Below, one piece after another: positions 23,553 to 33,918 of a DNA stretch of 64,000 nucleotides. The notes under the pieces were generated by a model that was given only the letters and a program-made list of their open reading frames with translations, was not told where the DNA came from and did not search any database. Source of the stretch: Ligula intestinalis (Eukaryota; Platyhelminthes; Cestoda; Diphyllobothriidea; Diphyllobothriidae); contig JAYGXS010000004.1 in the NCBI GenBank assembly GCA_036362985.1, positions 60,730,785-60,794,784 of the forward strand, in the 5' to 3' direction. Numbering within the stretch: position 1 is the stretch's first letter; each line of letters begins with the position of its first letter. Position numbers and translations under genes: made by a program.

Positions 23553-23625
23553 GGGCTGGTGGTGAAGTCGGTAGAGCGTTCGACATTATAAAATGAGGTC
23601 CGGGGTTCAAATCCAGCCGTCGACG
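23553..23625 (+). repeat. tRNA-like SINE head (pol III A and B box)
   Basis: GGTGAAGTCGGTAGAGCG resembles an A box, and GGGGTTCAAATCC about 30 bases later a B box. The acceptor and T stems do not pair as in a working tRNA, so a decayed tRNA-derived SINE is more likely than a tRNA gene. It abuts the 5' end of the LINE. Confidence 0.4.
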
Positions 23626-23940
23626 AACATTTTCTTTCAGCTAGCAGAGATGGATCGTGGACGTTAGCGTTACCCATGCTATTGGAAACTATATTAGAGT
23701 GCATTAATTCAAAGTCTGCAATCAACCGGCCGTGCTAATATAGATAGCGAAAAGATTTGCATGTGCAATTAATTTCAACAGTCAAGATTTGTAATGTGAA
23801 CGACTCAGCCTTTGTTGTAAGGAGTTCTTTGCACTGTAACAATCAGATTCAGAAGCAGCGATGTTGTTCTTAGGAGCGAGTGAACTTCCAGACTTGTGCT
23901 GATCGTAGGGATAACTTCCAGAGCGTGGTATAATCCGCGG

Positions 23941-24086
23941 TCCAGTTAGATTGTTCAAGCGAAGGATTCGTCCCACTCAGAAAGGATATTTCCAAAGGGC
24001 AGATAATACGCAGTCCAGTTAGATTGTGAAAGCGAAGGATTCGTCTCACTCAGAAAGGATATTTCCAAAGGGGAGATAATACGCAG
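23941..24086. repeat. two tandem units of 73 bp
   Basis: The unit beginning TCCAGTTAGATTGT and ending GATAATACGCAG is present at 23941 and again at 24014 with few differences. Function unknown. Confidence 0.9.
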
Positions 24087-24349
24087 TTCCTTTGTCAGTT
24101 TTTATAGCCAGATGTGTCTTCTACACTAAGGTAGAGACTAAAAACCTCGTGAGCGCAAAGAGCTTAAATTCGAAACCAATTTCAAATTTCGCTCCAGTGG
24201 ATTGGGAAATTATTTATATGGATATTTGGCAGACTGCGGTAATGGTGTTTTACGCTTGGCACTGGATCCCGCTTTTTACGCACAGCCCATTTATTACGTC
24301 TGAACCCAACAGACTTGCAGTAAAGTTACCTCGAAAGCCTTCATTTTCA

Positions 24350-24420
24350 GAAAAAAGTTTATTTAAAAAAGGGCAAATAGAAATTTTTCGTACATGTGCG
24401 CTACATGACTGTTAATTGCT
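24350..24420 (-). repeat. short remnant of the transposon ORF 3' end
   Basis: The bases GTTTATTTAAAAAAGGGCAA and their neighbours match 30318-30372, the end of the transposon-encoded ORF at 30325-30951. On the minus strand the piece still encodes a similar Asn-Ser-His segment and Leu/Phe tail. It is a fourth trace of that family in the window. Confidence 0.55.
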
Positions 24421-24620
24421 CTTGTTCAATGTTGTGCCTCTTCAAGTCATGAGTACGTTGAGTTCCTTTGAGTGGACTTAGCAGTTGGCGTATTCATCTT
24501 TGGCTGCTTTTACAGCCGCTGATTTTAAGTGTCAAGCCGCACTTTGAGTCGCGTACGATGGCATCCTCACAGTCGGAAACCTTCCATTTGCTGTCTGCGT
24601 TCCAAGTTCCGAAAGACTCT

Positions 24621-25120
24621 TAGTATTTACAGTCCAGGAGACATACCCAGTATAACCTCACAGAACTTTGAAGTTTGTAGGCCAAATTTTGTTTTGTGCC
24701 CTTTTTAACTTGGAATATCGACTAAGTTCATCTTCAAAGAAGGCCAAAAATATGCGTAAAACAAAATCCCCTATTGCGTTGCCATTAGGACAGCTGAGAT
24801 ATGAGATCTAATCCAAGTATAATTCACCAAATTTGCAGCTCATTTCTAAAACTGTCATCTAGTGGCCTTTTATTAAGTTGCTGGAAGTCGATCACTGATC
24901 TCAGGGCCCAGGGATGCGATTCAGTCGTAGGCTTGAAGCAGCCTCAGTGTTAGCTCTCGGCTGCTGACGAATCAGCGCCTCTAGCTGCCGTTAGCGTCCG
25001 GCGCCCCTGCTGTCCCTTACTTCCAGTCGTTGTATGCGGCTTATGATGTCCTGGAAGTTGCTGCCGACTTTCTGACTAAAGTCCGCCAGGTGACGAAAAA
25101 TCAGCAGTAAGACCCGATCA
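24621..25120. repeat. segmental duplication, copy 1 left block
   Basis: From TAGTATTTACAGTCC to GACCCGATCA this block matches 36397-36897 at high identity by eye. In the other copy the next base is already the right block (27119 here). Copy 1 therefore has 2.0 kb (25121-27118) that copy 2 lacks, joined at a CA shared by both sides. A minus-strand 72-codon frame (24991-25209) crosses the junction and is cut off in copy 2. Confidence 0.85.
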
Positions 25121-26092
25121 CGATCAGATGTCTGCGGGCTAACACTGCGCTTGGAAAATTCTACGAAGATATTGTGTGAAAAGTTAGTTATCACCATCGG
25201 CACTGTCATCTTCGCCGGCTGGCAGAGTATCGTGTGTCCTTTCGAACACTTCCTCCAGCTGTGTCTCCTAAGAAGAAGAAACGTTAGTTGTAAAGACTTG
25301 CTGGTGAAGCCGTGGCCTTGCGCCCCAATATGTAGATAGCCTTGTCAATGGCGGGCCTCTGTGAGCGTTGAGCTTGGCATCGTACAGCTCGCTTGCTCAT
25401 GCTGATAACTTCAAGCACACAGGAAAACAGGGAGTTATTTAACGAGGCATGTGGCTACACGATGTGGATAATTGACAATCCACCTATCGCTATGACCATT
25501 TCTTCCCTGCAATGCTCGTGAACCACTCACTATAGGGAGTGTACTTCGTAGGGTTTAGGGCACGGTTTAAAAATGCGAAGGAGTGATAAGTGGCTTCCTA
25601 AAGGCAAATCCTCGCATTCTTTTGTTAACAGCAGCTACAACCACTGTCTTAGATTCCGGCGCAGTGGGGTGACCGGTTACTTTTGATTTTTAGCTTTGAA
25701 CTTACAAACTTACTAACCTCTTCACTAACCCCATGTACAGTAAGTGCAGTGGGTCTAGAGATAACTTCAAAATGAGACCAAGGTTGCACGACAGAAATAG
25801 AAAGACTCCAACTCTGGGCTCTAAGAAATCCTCGTCAATCCTCTCTCTCGCACCTTCCTTCGTGTAAACGACATTCCCTTTATACTTACCTAACACTGTT
25901 CATAGTTCACACCCGTGGTTGCCATTGAAATTCTTAATCTGCTTAACAAAAGCCCTGGCCGGCGCGTCACACATTACAGCCTGCCCGCGAACGCGAGTAG
26001 TCTGCATGGCGTCCTGGGTTACAATTTCACTACCTTACAGGGAAACTAACTCACTTATAACTAACGTACAGAGAGGTTGGATATCAGAGGGC

Positions 26093-26461
26093 TTACTTTC
26101 TCCATATTAAACGCCCAACGACAATAATATAATGGAGAAACGGTCGCACTATCCTTCCTAAAATAGGCCACATTTGCGTGTTCGATTTCTTAAAAACTGA
26201 CAGCCCGTCAGTCGACAGCTGTACATCAACCTTGTCGGATACCAAATTTGGTTTATTCCGTAGAATTTGGCGCAGTTCTCGTTCCAAATCTACGTAGTAT
26301 AGATTATTTATTTGAAAATGGGCATCCCAAGAAATATAATTTGATAGAAAAGAGTCTTTGGGAAACTTGAACGAGCTTGATTGTAAATTTTTGACGCTAG
26401 CACACCAGGTCGTCTTCGGGCGTGAGGGAAATGCGCACTGTTCTTTACATATTTCTCTCAC
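26093..26461 (-). pseudogene. fragment of a widespread transposon-encoded protein
   Basis: The segment VDLERELRQILRN followed by VDVQLSTDGLSVFKKSNTQM and WPILGRI matches a widespread animal family of uncharacterised transposon-encoded proteins. In them a Leu-Glu-x-Leu-Arg helix precedes a DGLPxxKSS motif and WPIL. The Pro of DGLP is Ser here. The same family is represented at 30325-30951. The N terminus is missing and replaced by sequence from an inverted repeat (26333-26555), so it is non-functional. I do not know the biochemical role of the family. Confidence 0.5.
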
Positions 26462-26555
26462 TTCCGAGGACGACCTGGTGTGTCAGCGTCGAAAATTTAC
26501 CATAAAATTCGTTCACGCTTCCAAAAGAATTTTTCTATCAAAATATTATAAACTT
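26333..26555. repeat. inverted repeat with arms of about 90 bp
   Basis: 26333-26420 and 26462-26555 are complementary at roughly 80 percent by eye. The best part is GACGACCTGGTGTG against its complement. The spacer is about 42 bp. It overlaps the transposon ORF fragment, so the inverted duplication probably arose when that element was rearranged. Confidence 0.75.
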
Positions 26556-27118
26556 ACCAACTGCTATGTTTATTCGTCGCGTGCTAAGTTACGGTTAATC
26601 CCTTGTTAGTCCTCCTGGCTGTTCATGGGCCTCTCCAAGGAATTTTGGGGGGTCCTGAGTTCAAGGCATGAACCTTTCGGCGATGAATAATTGAGTTTTG
26701 TGGATTTTCGTGTTAAGGTCCTTCACAGGGGCGCTTACTGCTGGGCAGCAGCTGTTCTATCTCCTCGTCTCTTCGTCTAAGAATTCCCTGCACCTCCTTC
26801 ATCACACGTCGCCTCAGCTTACACCACGATTCACGCTTAAACATTGCAAAAACAAATATTACGGGAAATATGCAAATGATTAACAATAAGCAGCAAAAAA
26901 TAGCCTGAATAAAACAACTTTATTGCGTACGGTAGCAAGACTTTGCAGGTATATTAGCAAGAGCAAGAAAGAAGGTCTGCTGCGGCTGAAGTATGCGCAT
27001 AGTCAACGTCATACACAATAATGCATTATTGATCCTAATTAACACACCGAGGTTCCTTAGCGTAAATTTTAATGTCGCGCAGGCAATACCACTGTAGGGA
27101 AGCAGATGCCGTGAAGGC

Positions 27119-27404
27119 ACTATTGCGCTGTATAATCCAGCATAGTCGCTATTTATTTACTACTAGGTCAGGAGCGCTTCAGTAAGATAGGGTTCTCATT
27201 ATTTACCAAATTCCATGGCTGAGAAGACGTCATTGCATGATCATCAATGAATTGTGTAATGGATTCGTCAGGCTGGAGCTTTCTATTATTAAGTTTTTTA
27301 AGTGCGTCACGTAAAGAGAATGTGTGTCCAAATAGGTTGCATAACCGGCAGAAAAGTTTGTCGAAAGAAAAATCGTCATTAAAACTGGCCTCAAAGGCCT
27401 TTTC
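27119..27404. repeat. segmental duplication, copy 1 right block
   Basis: Matches 36898-37196 with few differences from CTATTGC to TTTTCCAATAA. It is followed here directly by a fragment of the peptidase exon 1 and its upstream bases, whereas in copy 2 about 1.1 kb of other DNA lies between. Confidence 0.85.
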
Positions 27405-27443
27405 CAATAATGATCCAGTTGGATGTGTCCTACATTTCACCAT
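27168..27443 (-). CDS. duplicated ORF of unknown function, copy 1
   Basis: A minus-strand frame of 91 codons. The last about 80 codons are shared with the frame at 36946-37224 and both copies stay open, with about four amino-acid differences by eye. The segment DALKKLNNRKLQPDESITQF resembles a zinc-free retrotransposon Gag core (a long helix ending in PxESIxxF), so a Gag fragment is possible. There is no start of its own upstream of the duplication. I do not recognise it with confidence. Confidence 0.25.
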   Translation of the reverse strand: MVKCRTHPTGSLLEKAFEASFNDDFSFDKLFCRLCNLFGHTFSLRDALKKLNNRKLQPDESITQFIDDHAMTSSQPWNLVNNENPILLKRS

Positions 27444-27475
27444 GCGAATTGTTGTCTCAGGTTTTGGGTCATTTA
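27405..27475 (+). pseudogene. fragment of the pyroglutamyl-peptidase exon 1
   Basis: Bases from about 27405 to 27475 match 38290-38360: CATTTCACCATGCGAATTGT and the following TGTCTCAGGTTTTGGG. It therefore holds the start codon, about 12 codons (MRIVVSGFG) and some 30 bp upstream of the real gene. After that the sequence passes into retrotransposon pol at a TTTTGGGTCAT that both sequences share in part. It cannot make a peptidase. Confidence 0.8.
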
Positions 27476-27479
27476 GACC

Positions 27480-29347
27480 ATGAAGATAGCCGGAATGGCA
27501 TACAAGCCTCCCCCGAGAAAATCGAGGCCATCCGGACTTGGCCCACGCGGACTTCGGCTGCGGATATGCGCAGCTTTATCGGCATTGCATCGCACTATAG
27601 GCGCTTCATACGCGGCTTCGCGGAAATCGGGCGTCCCCTACATCTTCTCATTGAGAAAGACCGTCCATTTCAGTGGTCTGAAGACTACCAAGCTCCTTTT
27701 GACGAACTCAAGGCACACCCTTAGACCTCTTCAGTATTGATGTTACCTAATGTACTCCCCGACGCCCCCGAATTTATCCTTGATACCGATGCAAGCTGTT
27801 TCGCTATCGGCGGCGCCCTTTCCCAACCTGACGGAACAGGCGTCGAGAGGCCCATTTTCTTCGCAAGTAGAACCCTTACAAAATCCGAACGCAAATACAT
27901 AGTGTACAAACGTGAACTTCTGGCCTTATTCATTTCTGTCAAGTGTTTTAAATCTTTTCTGATTGGCCGCCATTTCCTTATACGGACTGACCATAAGTCA
28001 CTTCAGTGGCTACAGAACATGAAGGATGCTACAGGTCAATTCGCCCGATGGCAAGAAACTCTTCAACAGTTTAAATAATCCTATCAGTTCTGCCCCAGCC
28101 ACAAACACAAAAGCACTGACGCTCTATCCAGACGCCCACCTTACCCCTGCGATGATCCAATGCCGCTCATCGCTGACTATGTCTCTGCTCTTATCATCAG
28201 TGAACCTACAAGGTATCACTGGGCAGTCACCAAGAGTACTAATACTGACACAGCCATCATTTATGACCATAGGCTTTACAGCAAACCTCACCCCACGGAT
28301 AACGATCTCCGCGGTTCTTCCGAGACAGCCAGAATTCTACGCAACTATTGGCCCTAACTATTTATGGAAAGCAAACTCCTTTTCTTTTAGGAAGGCATCC
28401 ACATGCCCCCTTGTTTATTAGTCTCTGGGAGCCTCGTCAATTCTGTCCTTACTGACTTACACCACGACTTGGGCTACGTCGGTCAGGCGAAAACTGAGGC
28501 AGTGGCTCGTCAAAGATTCTGGTGGCCATATCTTGGAGAACAGATCGCCACATTCTACAACAATTGTTCTACTTGCACAAGCTTTAGAGATCCTAATCCT
28601 CGACCTCGAACACCCCTTTAATCCATGGCCACCAGATCCCTTTTCGAGACATTCGGCATAGACTTGATCGGGCCTTTACCCTTCACACGCAGCCACAACC
28701 AGTACATTTAAGTCATGGTTGAATATGTCACTAAGTGGGCAAAGGCCGTGCCCTTAACTTTCCAAGATTTGGCTACCATTGCCAATGCATTCTTGTCTGC
28801 TTTGGTTTGCCGTTTTGGCGCCACCCTGTCTCTTCACTCAGAATGCGGCGCCAACTGCCAGAGTAAACTCGTGCGTGACGTCTGTGATATACTTCGCATC
28901 CATAAGACACACACCACTCCAGCACATCCTGAAGGAGATGGACAGACAGAAAGAACAAAGCATACCATCATTAACATACTGAAGGCCCTAGCGGAATCAC
29001 ACGACGGTCGGAATTGGGACCTTAGACTACCGTACGCCATGAGGGCCTATAGGGCCACGCTGCACTCTTCCATGGGTTATTCCCCCTTCTTCCTTCTCAC
29101 TGGCCGTCATCTTCTGATTCCTTACTTCAACTTCATAAATCCGACGGTTCGTCTCCGGACGCTAATGCTTCTACAAGAAACCCTGGCCCATAACCTTGCG
29201 CGTGCTCACATTCGCTCGGCATACGAAAGACAGATATCCTACTTCGGCCAACACGTAAACGGTACCCCGCATTCCCCTGGCGACTACGTCCTCCGTCGGC
29301 ATGCCAAACGCCCGGTGTGGATACCCTCCAAACTCTTCTGCCCGTAA
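27480..29347 (+). pseudogene. gypsy pol: RT end, RNase H, integrase, with six stops
   Basis: A single reading frame carries pol from about 27480 to 29347: the RT end (SPEKIEAIRTWP, FIGIASHYRRFI), RNase H (DTDASCFAIGGALSQ, RTDHKSLQWL, DALSRR), an integrase zinc-binding part (RFWWPYL, then a Cys pair) and the integrase core (FGIDLIGPLP, HSECGAN, GQTERT). The frame is broken by in-frame stops at 27722, 28076, 28355, 28388, 28619 and 28709, but not shifted until near 29340. The second catalytic Asp of the integrase is Glu (SEC in place of SDQ). The tail continues in another frame to a stop at 29580. Confidence 0.8.
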
Positions 29348-29667
29348 GAAGGCTGTTCGTTGTGGTTCAAGCCATATCCCTTTCCACATACCGCATTTGC
29401 GACGTACGCGATCCCTCTGGCCCAAATTCCACGGTCAACTTCGACAAAGTGGCACCCTATACGAGGCCTCTCCCTCCCACTGACTCACCTAATCTCCCTG
29501 TTACGCCATCAACCACCATGGGACCACCGCCCTCCGTAGACCCCGACTTCCTCCCTATTCTACCCCCTCCACCCACCTAGTTCCACAAACGGTCTCTGAA
29601 GTTGAGATAACAACCACTGACCCGCCTGCGGCTCTGCGGACAGAGCGCCCTCTTGACGGGGGGAGGC

Positions 29668-29935
29668 TGTAAGAGCCCAACCTGACCCTTTTGTTTGAAT
29701 GCGCTTTTGTAATGTTCAATTGTAGTGTCGGTGGTAGAAACAACGAGTCACTCAGCACTGGTGAGTAGCCAAGCTAGTGGAGTGGAGGACGCGTCTGGAG
29801 AGCGTCACCTGTTTTCCCAACCGGACGAATTATTTGAGTTGTGTGTTAATGGTTTGGCCAAATAAATTCTCGTTCGAAACGCAGTCTTACGCATTGTGTG
29901 TGATAGTTTGAGAACAATTTTATGTCACCAGGGTA
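29668..29935 (+). repeat. 3' LTR of the fossil gypsy element
   Basis: It starts TGTAAGAGCCC directly after a polypurine tract (29658-29666, GGGGGGAGG). It contains AATAAA at 29861-29866. The right end is uncertain because no second LTR is present in the window. Confidence 0.6.
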
Positions 29936-30064
29936 CCTCAGGCGATCTATCAAGAACAACAGCAGTCCGAAGGTTCTAATGTGGAAGGAAGTTGTCCAGT
30001 GAAAAACAAATATATCCCCGAAAAGTAAGATACCAGTAGCGTGCCTGCTACAGATGAATGACTA

Positions 30065-30951
30065 CATCAGTCTTGGAAGGCAGAGTTTTACTAAGCCATC
30101 ATTTAGATGGGGAGAACAAAAAATCAGTTCGCTTAACTCTGAAACCCTTTATTATTAAGCAACCTTATTCAAAGTAGTAAAATTGGAATATTTCCCTAGT
30201 ATGTTAATTGAACGTCTAAGAAATCTCTTTTCATAGAGATTCCAATATTTTTGATATATATTATAAAGCCGAATAATTATTTGGCCTTATTAAATTTCCT
30301 AACAATAATTAGTGTTAGGAAAGTTTATTTAAAAAAGGGCAAATAGAAATTATACATGTGACTGTTCACTTTCTTATAAATAGGCACCACATCTATTGCC
30401 AACTGCACGTCAACGCTCTTAGGCACAGATTCTGCATTACTCGGCAGAAGTTGGCGCAGTTTTCGTTCTAAACCTATTTGAACGTACTCACAGCTGCCCA
30501 TCGGTACAACCTTTAAGTCGTACGTTGCCTTCAACAGCCTCTTTTCGTTGGTTGGCAAGTCCGGTATGAGTGGCCTAATTATGTCCATTAATTCGCGCAA
30601 AGGAGCGTGTTTTATGTGGTTTCGCACGGCCCATTCTCGCAACGACTGAACATAGCTATTCTGCTCCGTTTCCGTGCTAACAGCCTCCTCGATCACTTCC
30701 TCGTCCTCCTTCTCTTCGTCTCTTGTAAGAAACCAATCACTATCACTTACTGTGGACAACGACTCTTGAATATCATCACTTAATTCACTATCAGAGACGT
30801 TTGGGCTCTCTAGTTCTGCATTTACGACCATATAGTCGGCTTTCGCTCTCTTCTTCATGGCCTCTTCCACAGCCAACATTTCCTCTTCAAAATACTTCTT
30901 CAAACGGCGTTTTCGCGTACTCCTGGATTCACCCTTAAACATTGTTAGCAA
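30065..30951 (-). mobile_element. DNA-transposon-like remnant with one long ORF
   Basis: Consists of the ORF at 30325-30951 and its 3' flank (30065-30324), which recurs at 19130-19360. No terminal inverted repeats were recognised. Other traces of the family lie at 24350 and 26093. Confidence 0.45.
30325..30951 (-). CDS. transposon-encoded protein of unknown function (N-terminal part)
   Basis: An open frame of 208 codons with its own ATG. Order: a basic start (STRKRRLKKYFEEEML), an acidic region (residues about 50-100), LREWAVRNHIKHAPLRELMD, PLIPDLPTNEKRLL, a short beta-like part, LERKLRQLLPS, and VDVQLAIDVVPIYKKVNSHM. This series is that of a widespread animal family of uncharacterised transposon-encoded proteins, with LRxWA, LPxDxRTLL and DGLPxxK motifs. 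The Asp-Gly-Leu-Pro motif is altered to AIDVVP and the catalytic-type C-terminal half is missing, so this is a truncated copy. The stop lies in the T-rich 3' flank. Confidence 0.5.
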   Translation of the reverse strand: MLTMFKGESRSTRKRRLKKYFEEEMLAVEEAMKKRAKADYMVVNAELESPNVSDSELSDDIQESLSTVSDSDWFLTRDEEKEDEEVIEEAVSTETEQNSYVQSLREWAVRNHIKHAPLRELMDIIRPLIPDLPTNEKRLLKATYDLKVVPMGSCEYVQIGLERKLRQLLPSNAESVPKSVDVQLAIDVVPIYKKVNSHMYNFYLPFFK

Positions 30952-31214
30952 AAACCGTAAAGATAAGAAATATTAAAGGGTATAACAACAGAAATATTAG
31001 GGAATAGCAGTGAAATGGCAGTGGATTTGTCACGCAGTAGTTGCAGTACATATACACGTTGCACGCCACGCACGTCAAATAATGCGGTTACGCGCGCGGA
31101 CGGATGTCGCAATGCGCTTAAAGTGGCATACCAATCAGATGTCAGATTGCATTATTGCGGCAACCAATTACGTTACAGCATCGCGTATATCTAGCACTAG
31201 CCTGTGAACGTGCA

Positions 31215-31632
31215 TGTAACGGGCCAACCCGACCCACTGAGTCTAGGGGTTGTTTGAATGTTTTCAAGGTCGGCCTCTTTTTTTCGGTTTTGGTTTCTTT
31301 CAGGACCGAGCCGTATCGCGCTCTGGATTTGAGGATTGACGTCCTTCAATTCACGTGCCGGACCGCTATCACTTCGCGTAATTCCATTTTCCCACTGATC
31401 CCATTGCTTACATATCGTACCAATAAACCTATCTCCAAATCTGTCCCTTCTGTTCTCATTCCGTCTGTGTGTCCCGATGTCAGAAAATAAGAAAGTTCCG
31501 TCTGCACTACACACTGAGGTTACTCGACTTTTAGAAGAAATATCTATTCTATCTGCTGAGAGTCGACGTCTTCCTTTGTTATCAGTTCATGCAACGGATT
31601 CGTCAAGGCCTCAGGTAGTACGAAATACTACA
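31215..31632 (+). repeat. 5' LTR
   Basis: 418 bp, TGTA at the left and TACA at the right. AATAAA lies at 31422-31427. The start codon of the gag frame (31477) is inside the LTR, downstream of the polyadenylation signal. Confidence 0.9.
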
Positions 31633-32547
31633 TTGGCGCCCAACGTCTTATCAAGTGTTGCCCCCACCCCCATCCATCGTGTACACACCTTTCCCACAAG
31701 CACCCCTTTCCCTCCAACCTCCCACCCCGACCCATTTTTCGCCCCGTCTGCCTTCCAACCCGGTCAGGACATCGACGTTTGGCTGGCTAAACTCGACCTC
31801 TTCTTGGCTGACGTCTCCCCCTCCGAGCATACTCGTTATTTACTTGCCCTTCTTTCCTTCGAGGCTCTTTCCCTTGCCCTCAAGAATGGCATTACGGTTA
31901 AAACTGATTTTGCTGATGCTCGTAGACGTTTAGCTTCTATTTTCGTCAAATCCCTCTCCGCTTCCGCCGCCGGCGATCAGTTTTATCGCCTCAGGCAGGG
32001 CCCCCAACAGTCGGCAGAGGATTTCACCCATGAGCTTGAGCGGTTGGCCTTCCTGGCCTATTCATCTGCATCACCCGATGAACGCGAAGAAATAATACTC
32101 GACCGCTTCATCGTCGGTTTGAATGACCGCACCCTCAAGCACCATTTAGCCATCAGTCGCCCTAAAGATCTCCGCTCTGCCCTTGTTCAGTGCGATCGTT
32201 TTAACCAAGTCATTGAACAGGATTTGTCTCCACCTGTTGCCCCCACCCACCCTCGCCCGCCGCTTCCTTCGGCACAACCGCCTCTCTCCCAGCCGCCTAT
32301 TTCTGCCCAAAATAATCGCCGTCGACCACTACCTGTCCGATTCCCCAATCACCATCCTGGGTGTGAGTACCGTGACGCCTTCGGTCCTCGTGCTCGTCAC
32401 TGCGGCCACAATAACCCATGTAAGTCCCTTCCTTTTAACTCTTTTTCCGCTGTTGACGTTCTGTACCCACCCGCGTTTACTATAGATATTTTTTGGCTGA
32501 CTCTCGTATCCAAGCCTAAGTTGACACAGGGGTTAATGTTTCCCTAG
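31477..32547 (+). CDS. gag-like ORF, starts inside the LTR
   Basis: An open frame of 356 codons. The N-terminal about 50 residues are encoded by the LTR. After a Pro-rich linker comes a capsid-like helical core (IDVWLAKLDLFLADV, FYRLRQGPQQSAEDFTHELE, DRFIVGL) typical of metavirus-like Gag. A Pro-rich stretch leads to CEYRDAFGPRARHC, which is the CHCC-type motif of CsRn1-like elements with the His replaced by Arg. Gag forms the particle and binds element RNA. The last about 45 codons read into the pol region in the wrong frame. Stop at 32545-32547. Confidence 0.8.
   Translation: MSENKKVPSALHTEVTRLLEEISILSAESRRLPLLSVHATDSSRPQVVRNTTLAPNVLSSVAPTPIHRVHTFPTSTPFPPTSHPDPFFAPSAFQPGQDIDVWLAKLDLFLADVSPSEHTRYLLALLSFEALSLALKNGITVKTDFADARRRLASIFVKSLSASAAGDQFYRLRQGPQQSAEDFTHELERLAFLAYSSASPDEREEIILDRFIVGLNDRTLKHHLAISRPKDLRSALVQCDRFNQVIEQDLSPPVAPTHPRPPLPSAQPPLSQPPISAQNNRRRPLPVRFPNHHPGCEYRDAFGPRARHCGHNNPCKSLPFNSFSAVDVLYPPAFTIDIFWLTLVSKPKLTQGLMFP
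31634..31647 (+). promoter_or_regulatory. primer-binding site, tRNA-Lys type
   Basis: TGGCGCCCAACGT follows the 5' LTR after one base. It matches the first 13 bases of the binding site used with tRNA-Lys(1,2) in several retroviruses. It diverges after that. Confidence 0.7.
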
Positions 32548-33918
32548 CTTCTTTGTCTAGACTCCCCCATTATGTTCGTAATCTCGTTCACCCCCTTCCC
32601 GTTACTCATGACTTAAGGGCCGCTAACGGTACAGCCATACACATATCAGGCTCCCTTACCCTTGACTTTGCTATCGACCATGTACGTGTTACTCACACAT
32701 TTCTCATTGCCCGGGACAGTTCTTGGCCCCTCGTCCTTGGTCTCGATTTTCTCTCTGATCACGACTGCATAATCCACATCCGTGAGCGCTTAGTAACTCT
32801 TGGCCCCACGTCTGTTAAGACTTCGTCAGCTAACCCCGATTTTGACCTCGAACTCGTTTACAACTCCGTTATGTCGGCCGCCGCCCTCAAACCCATTGAT
32901 TTAGATTCAGTTTTACCCTCTCTTCCGTTAGTCGGTGAAGCTGCTTATTCGCAGCTTAAGGACATCCTCACCTCCTTCCCTGGTCTCTTTACTTGGTCCC
33001 CTTCCACGTTAGGACGCACACAGCTTATCCGACATACTATAGAAACTGGGGACGCCAAACCTATTTGGCAACCGCCCAGACGTATTCCCGTCAAGTATCG
33101 AGCTGAAGTCGACAAAATTCTCGACGAACTCCAACGCTACGACGTCATCCGTCCTTCGTCCTCACCTTGGGCATCCCCTATTGCCATTGTTCCTAAGAAA
33201 GATGGCTCCCTCAGACTGTGCATCGACTTTCGCCGTTTAAACGCAGTCACTGTACGGGACTCGTTTCCCCTCCCTCGTCTCGACGACACCCTTGACACCT
33301 TAGGTAACGCATCCTGGTTCTCCACCCTTGATCTTAAGTCCGGCTATTGGCAGGTTGAAGTCGAGCCAAAGGACCGTCATAAAACGGCCTTCATCGTACC
33401 ACAAGGCCTCTTTGAGATTCAAACCCTTCCGTTCGGCCTTTGTAATGCCGCCGCAACCTTCCAACGCCTCATGTATAAGGTTTTACACCACCTCATCCCC
33501 ACTAAATGCCTGGTTTACCTCGATGACGTTATTGTCTTCGGGAATTCCATTGCACATCACAATGAGAACCTCTCAGCCACCCTTGCCGCCCTCCGTGCCG
33601 CCCTCCGTGCCGCCGGCCTGACCCTCAACCCTTCGAAATGCGTTTTCCTTCGACAGGAGGTGCAATTCTTAGGACACAAATTATCGCCCGGCCGTTTAGC
33701 TGCCCTTCATGAACGCCTACATGAGATCCGTTGTTGGCCTACTCCTACCAACCTCACCGAACTCCGTAGTTTCATCGGCTTAGCCTCTTATTACCGCCGA
33801 TTTATCAAAGGCTTCGCCCACATAGCTTCCCCTCTCCATAAACTGACGGCGAAAAACCAACCTTTCAAGTGGACTACAGAGTGTGATAAAGCCTTAAACG
33901 ACCTCAAAGCTGCCCTTT
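32520..33918 (+). pseudogene. pol part 1: retropepsin and reverse transcriptase
   Basis: The frame is different from gag. A protease active site VDTGVNVS is at 32520, three bases after an in-frame TAA (32517), with the flap-like LVLGLDFLSDHDC later. The RT follows: a PIWQPPRRIP entry, LRLCIDFRRLNAVT, FSTLDLKSGYWQ (first Asp), LPFGLCNAAATF, and YLDDVIVFG (Asp-Asp pair), then the connection FIGLASYYRRFI. The motifs are intact. The frame leaves pol near 33918, where the RNase H continues in another frame. Confidence 0.85.

Larger units (their letters stand above)
27470..29935 (+). mobile_element. Ty3/gypsy LTR retrotransposon, 5'-truncated fossil
   Basis: Holds the end of the reverse transcriptase, RNase H, integrase and one 3' LTR. 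Gag, protease, most of RT and the 5' LTR are absent. The left edge lies in the peptidase exon fragment. It is more decayed than the element at 31215-36366 and of a different subfamily within the same broad group. Confidence 0.8.

Noticed and set aside
23553..23625. tRNA gene
   Set aside because: A and B boxes are visible but the acceptor and T stems do not pair as in a tRNA, so it is listed as a SINE-like head.
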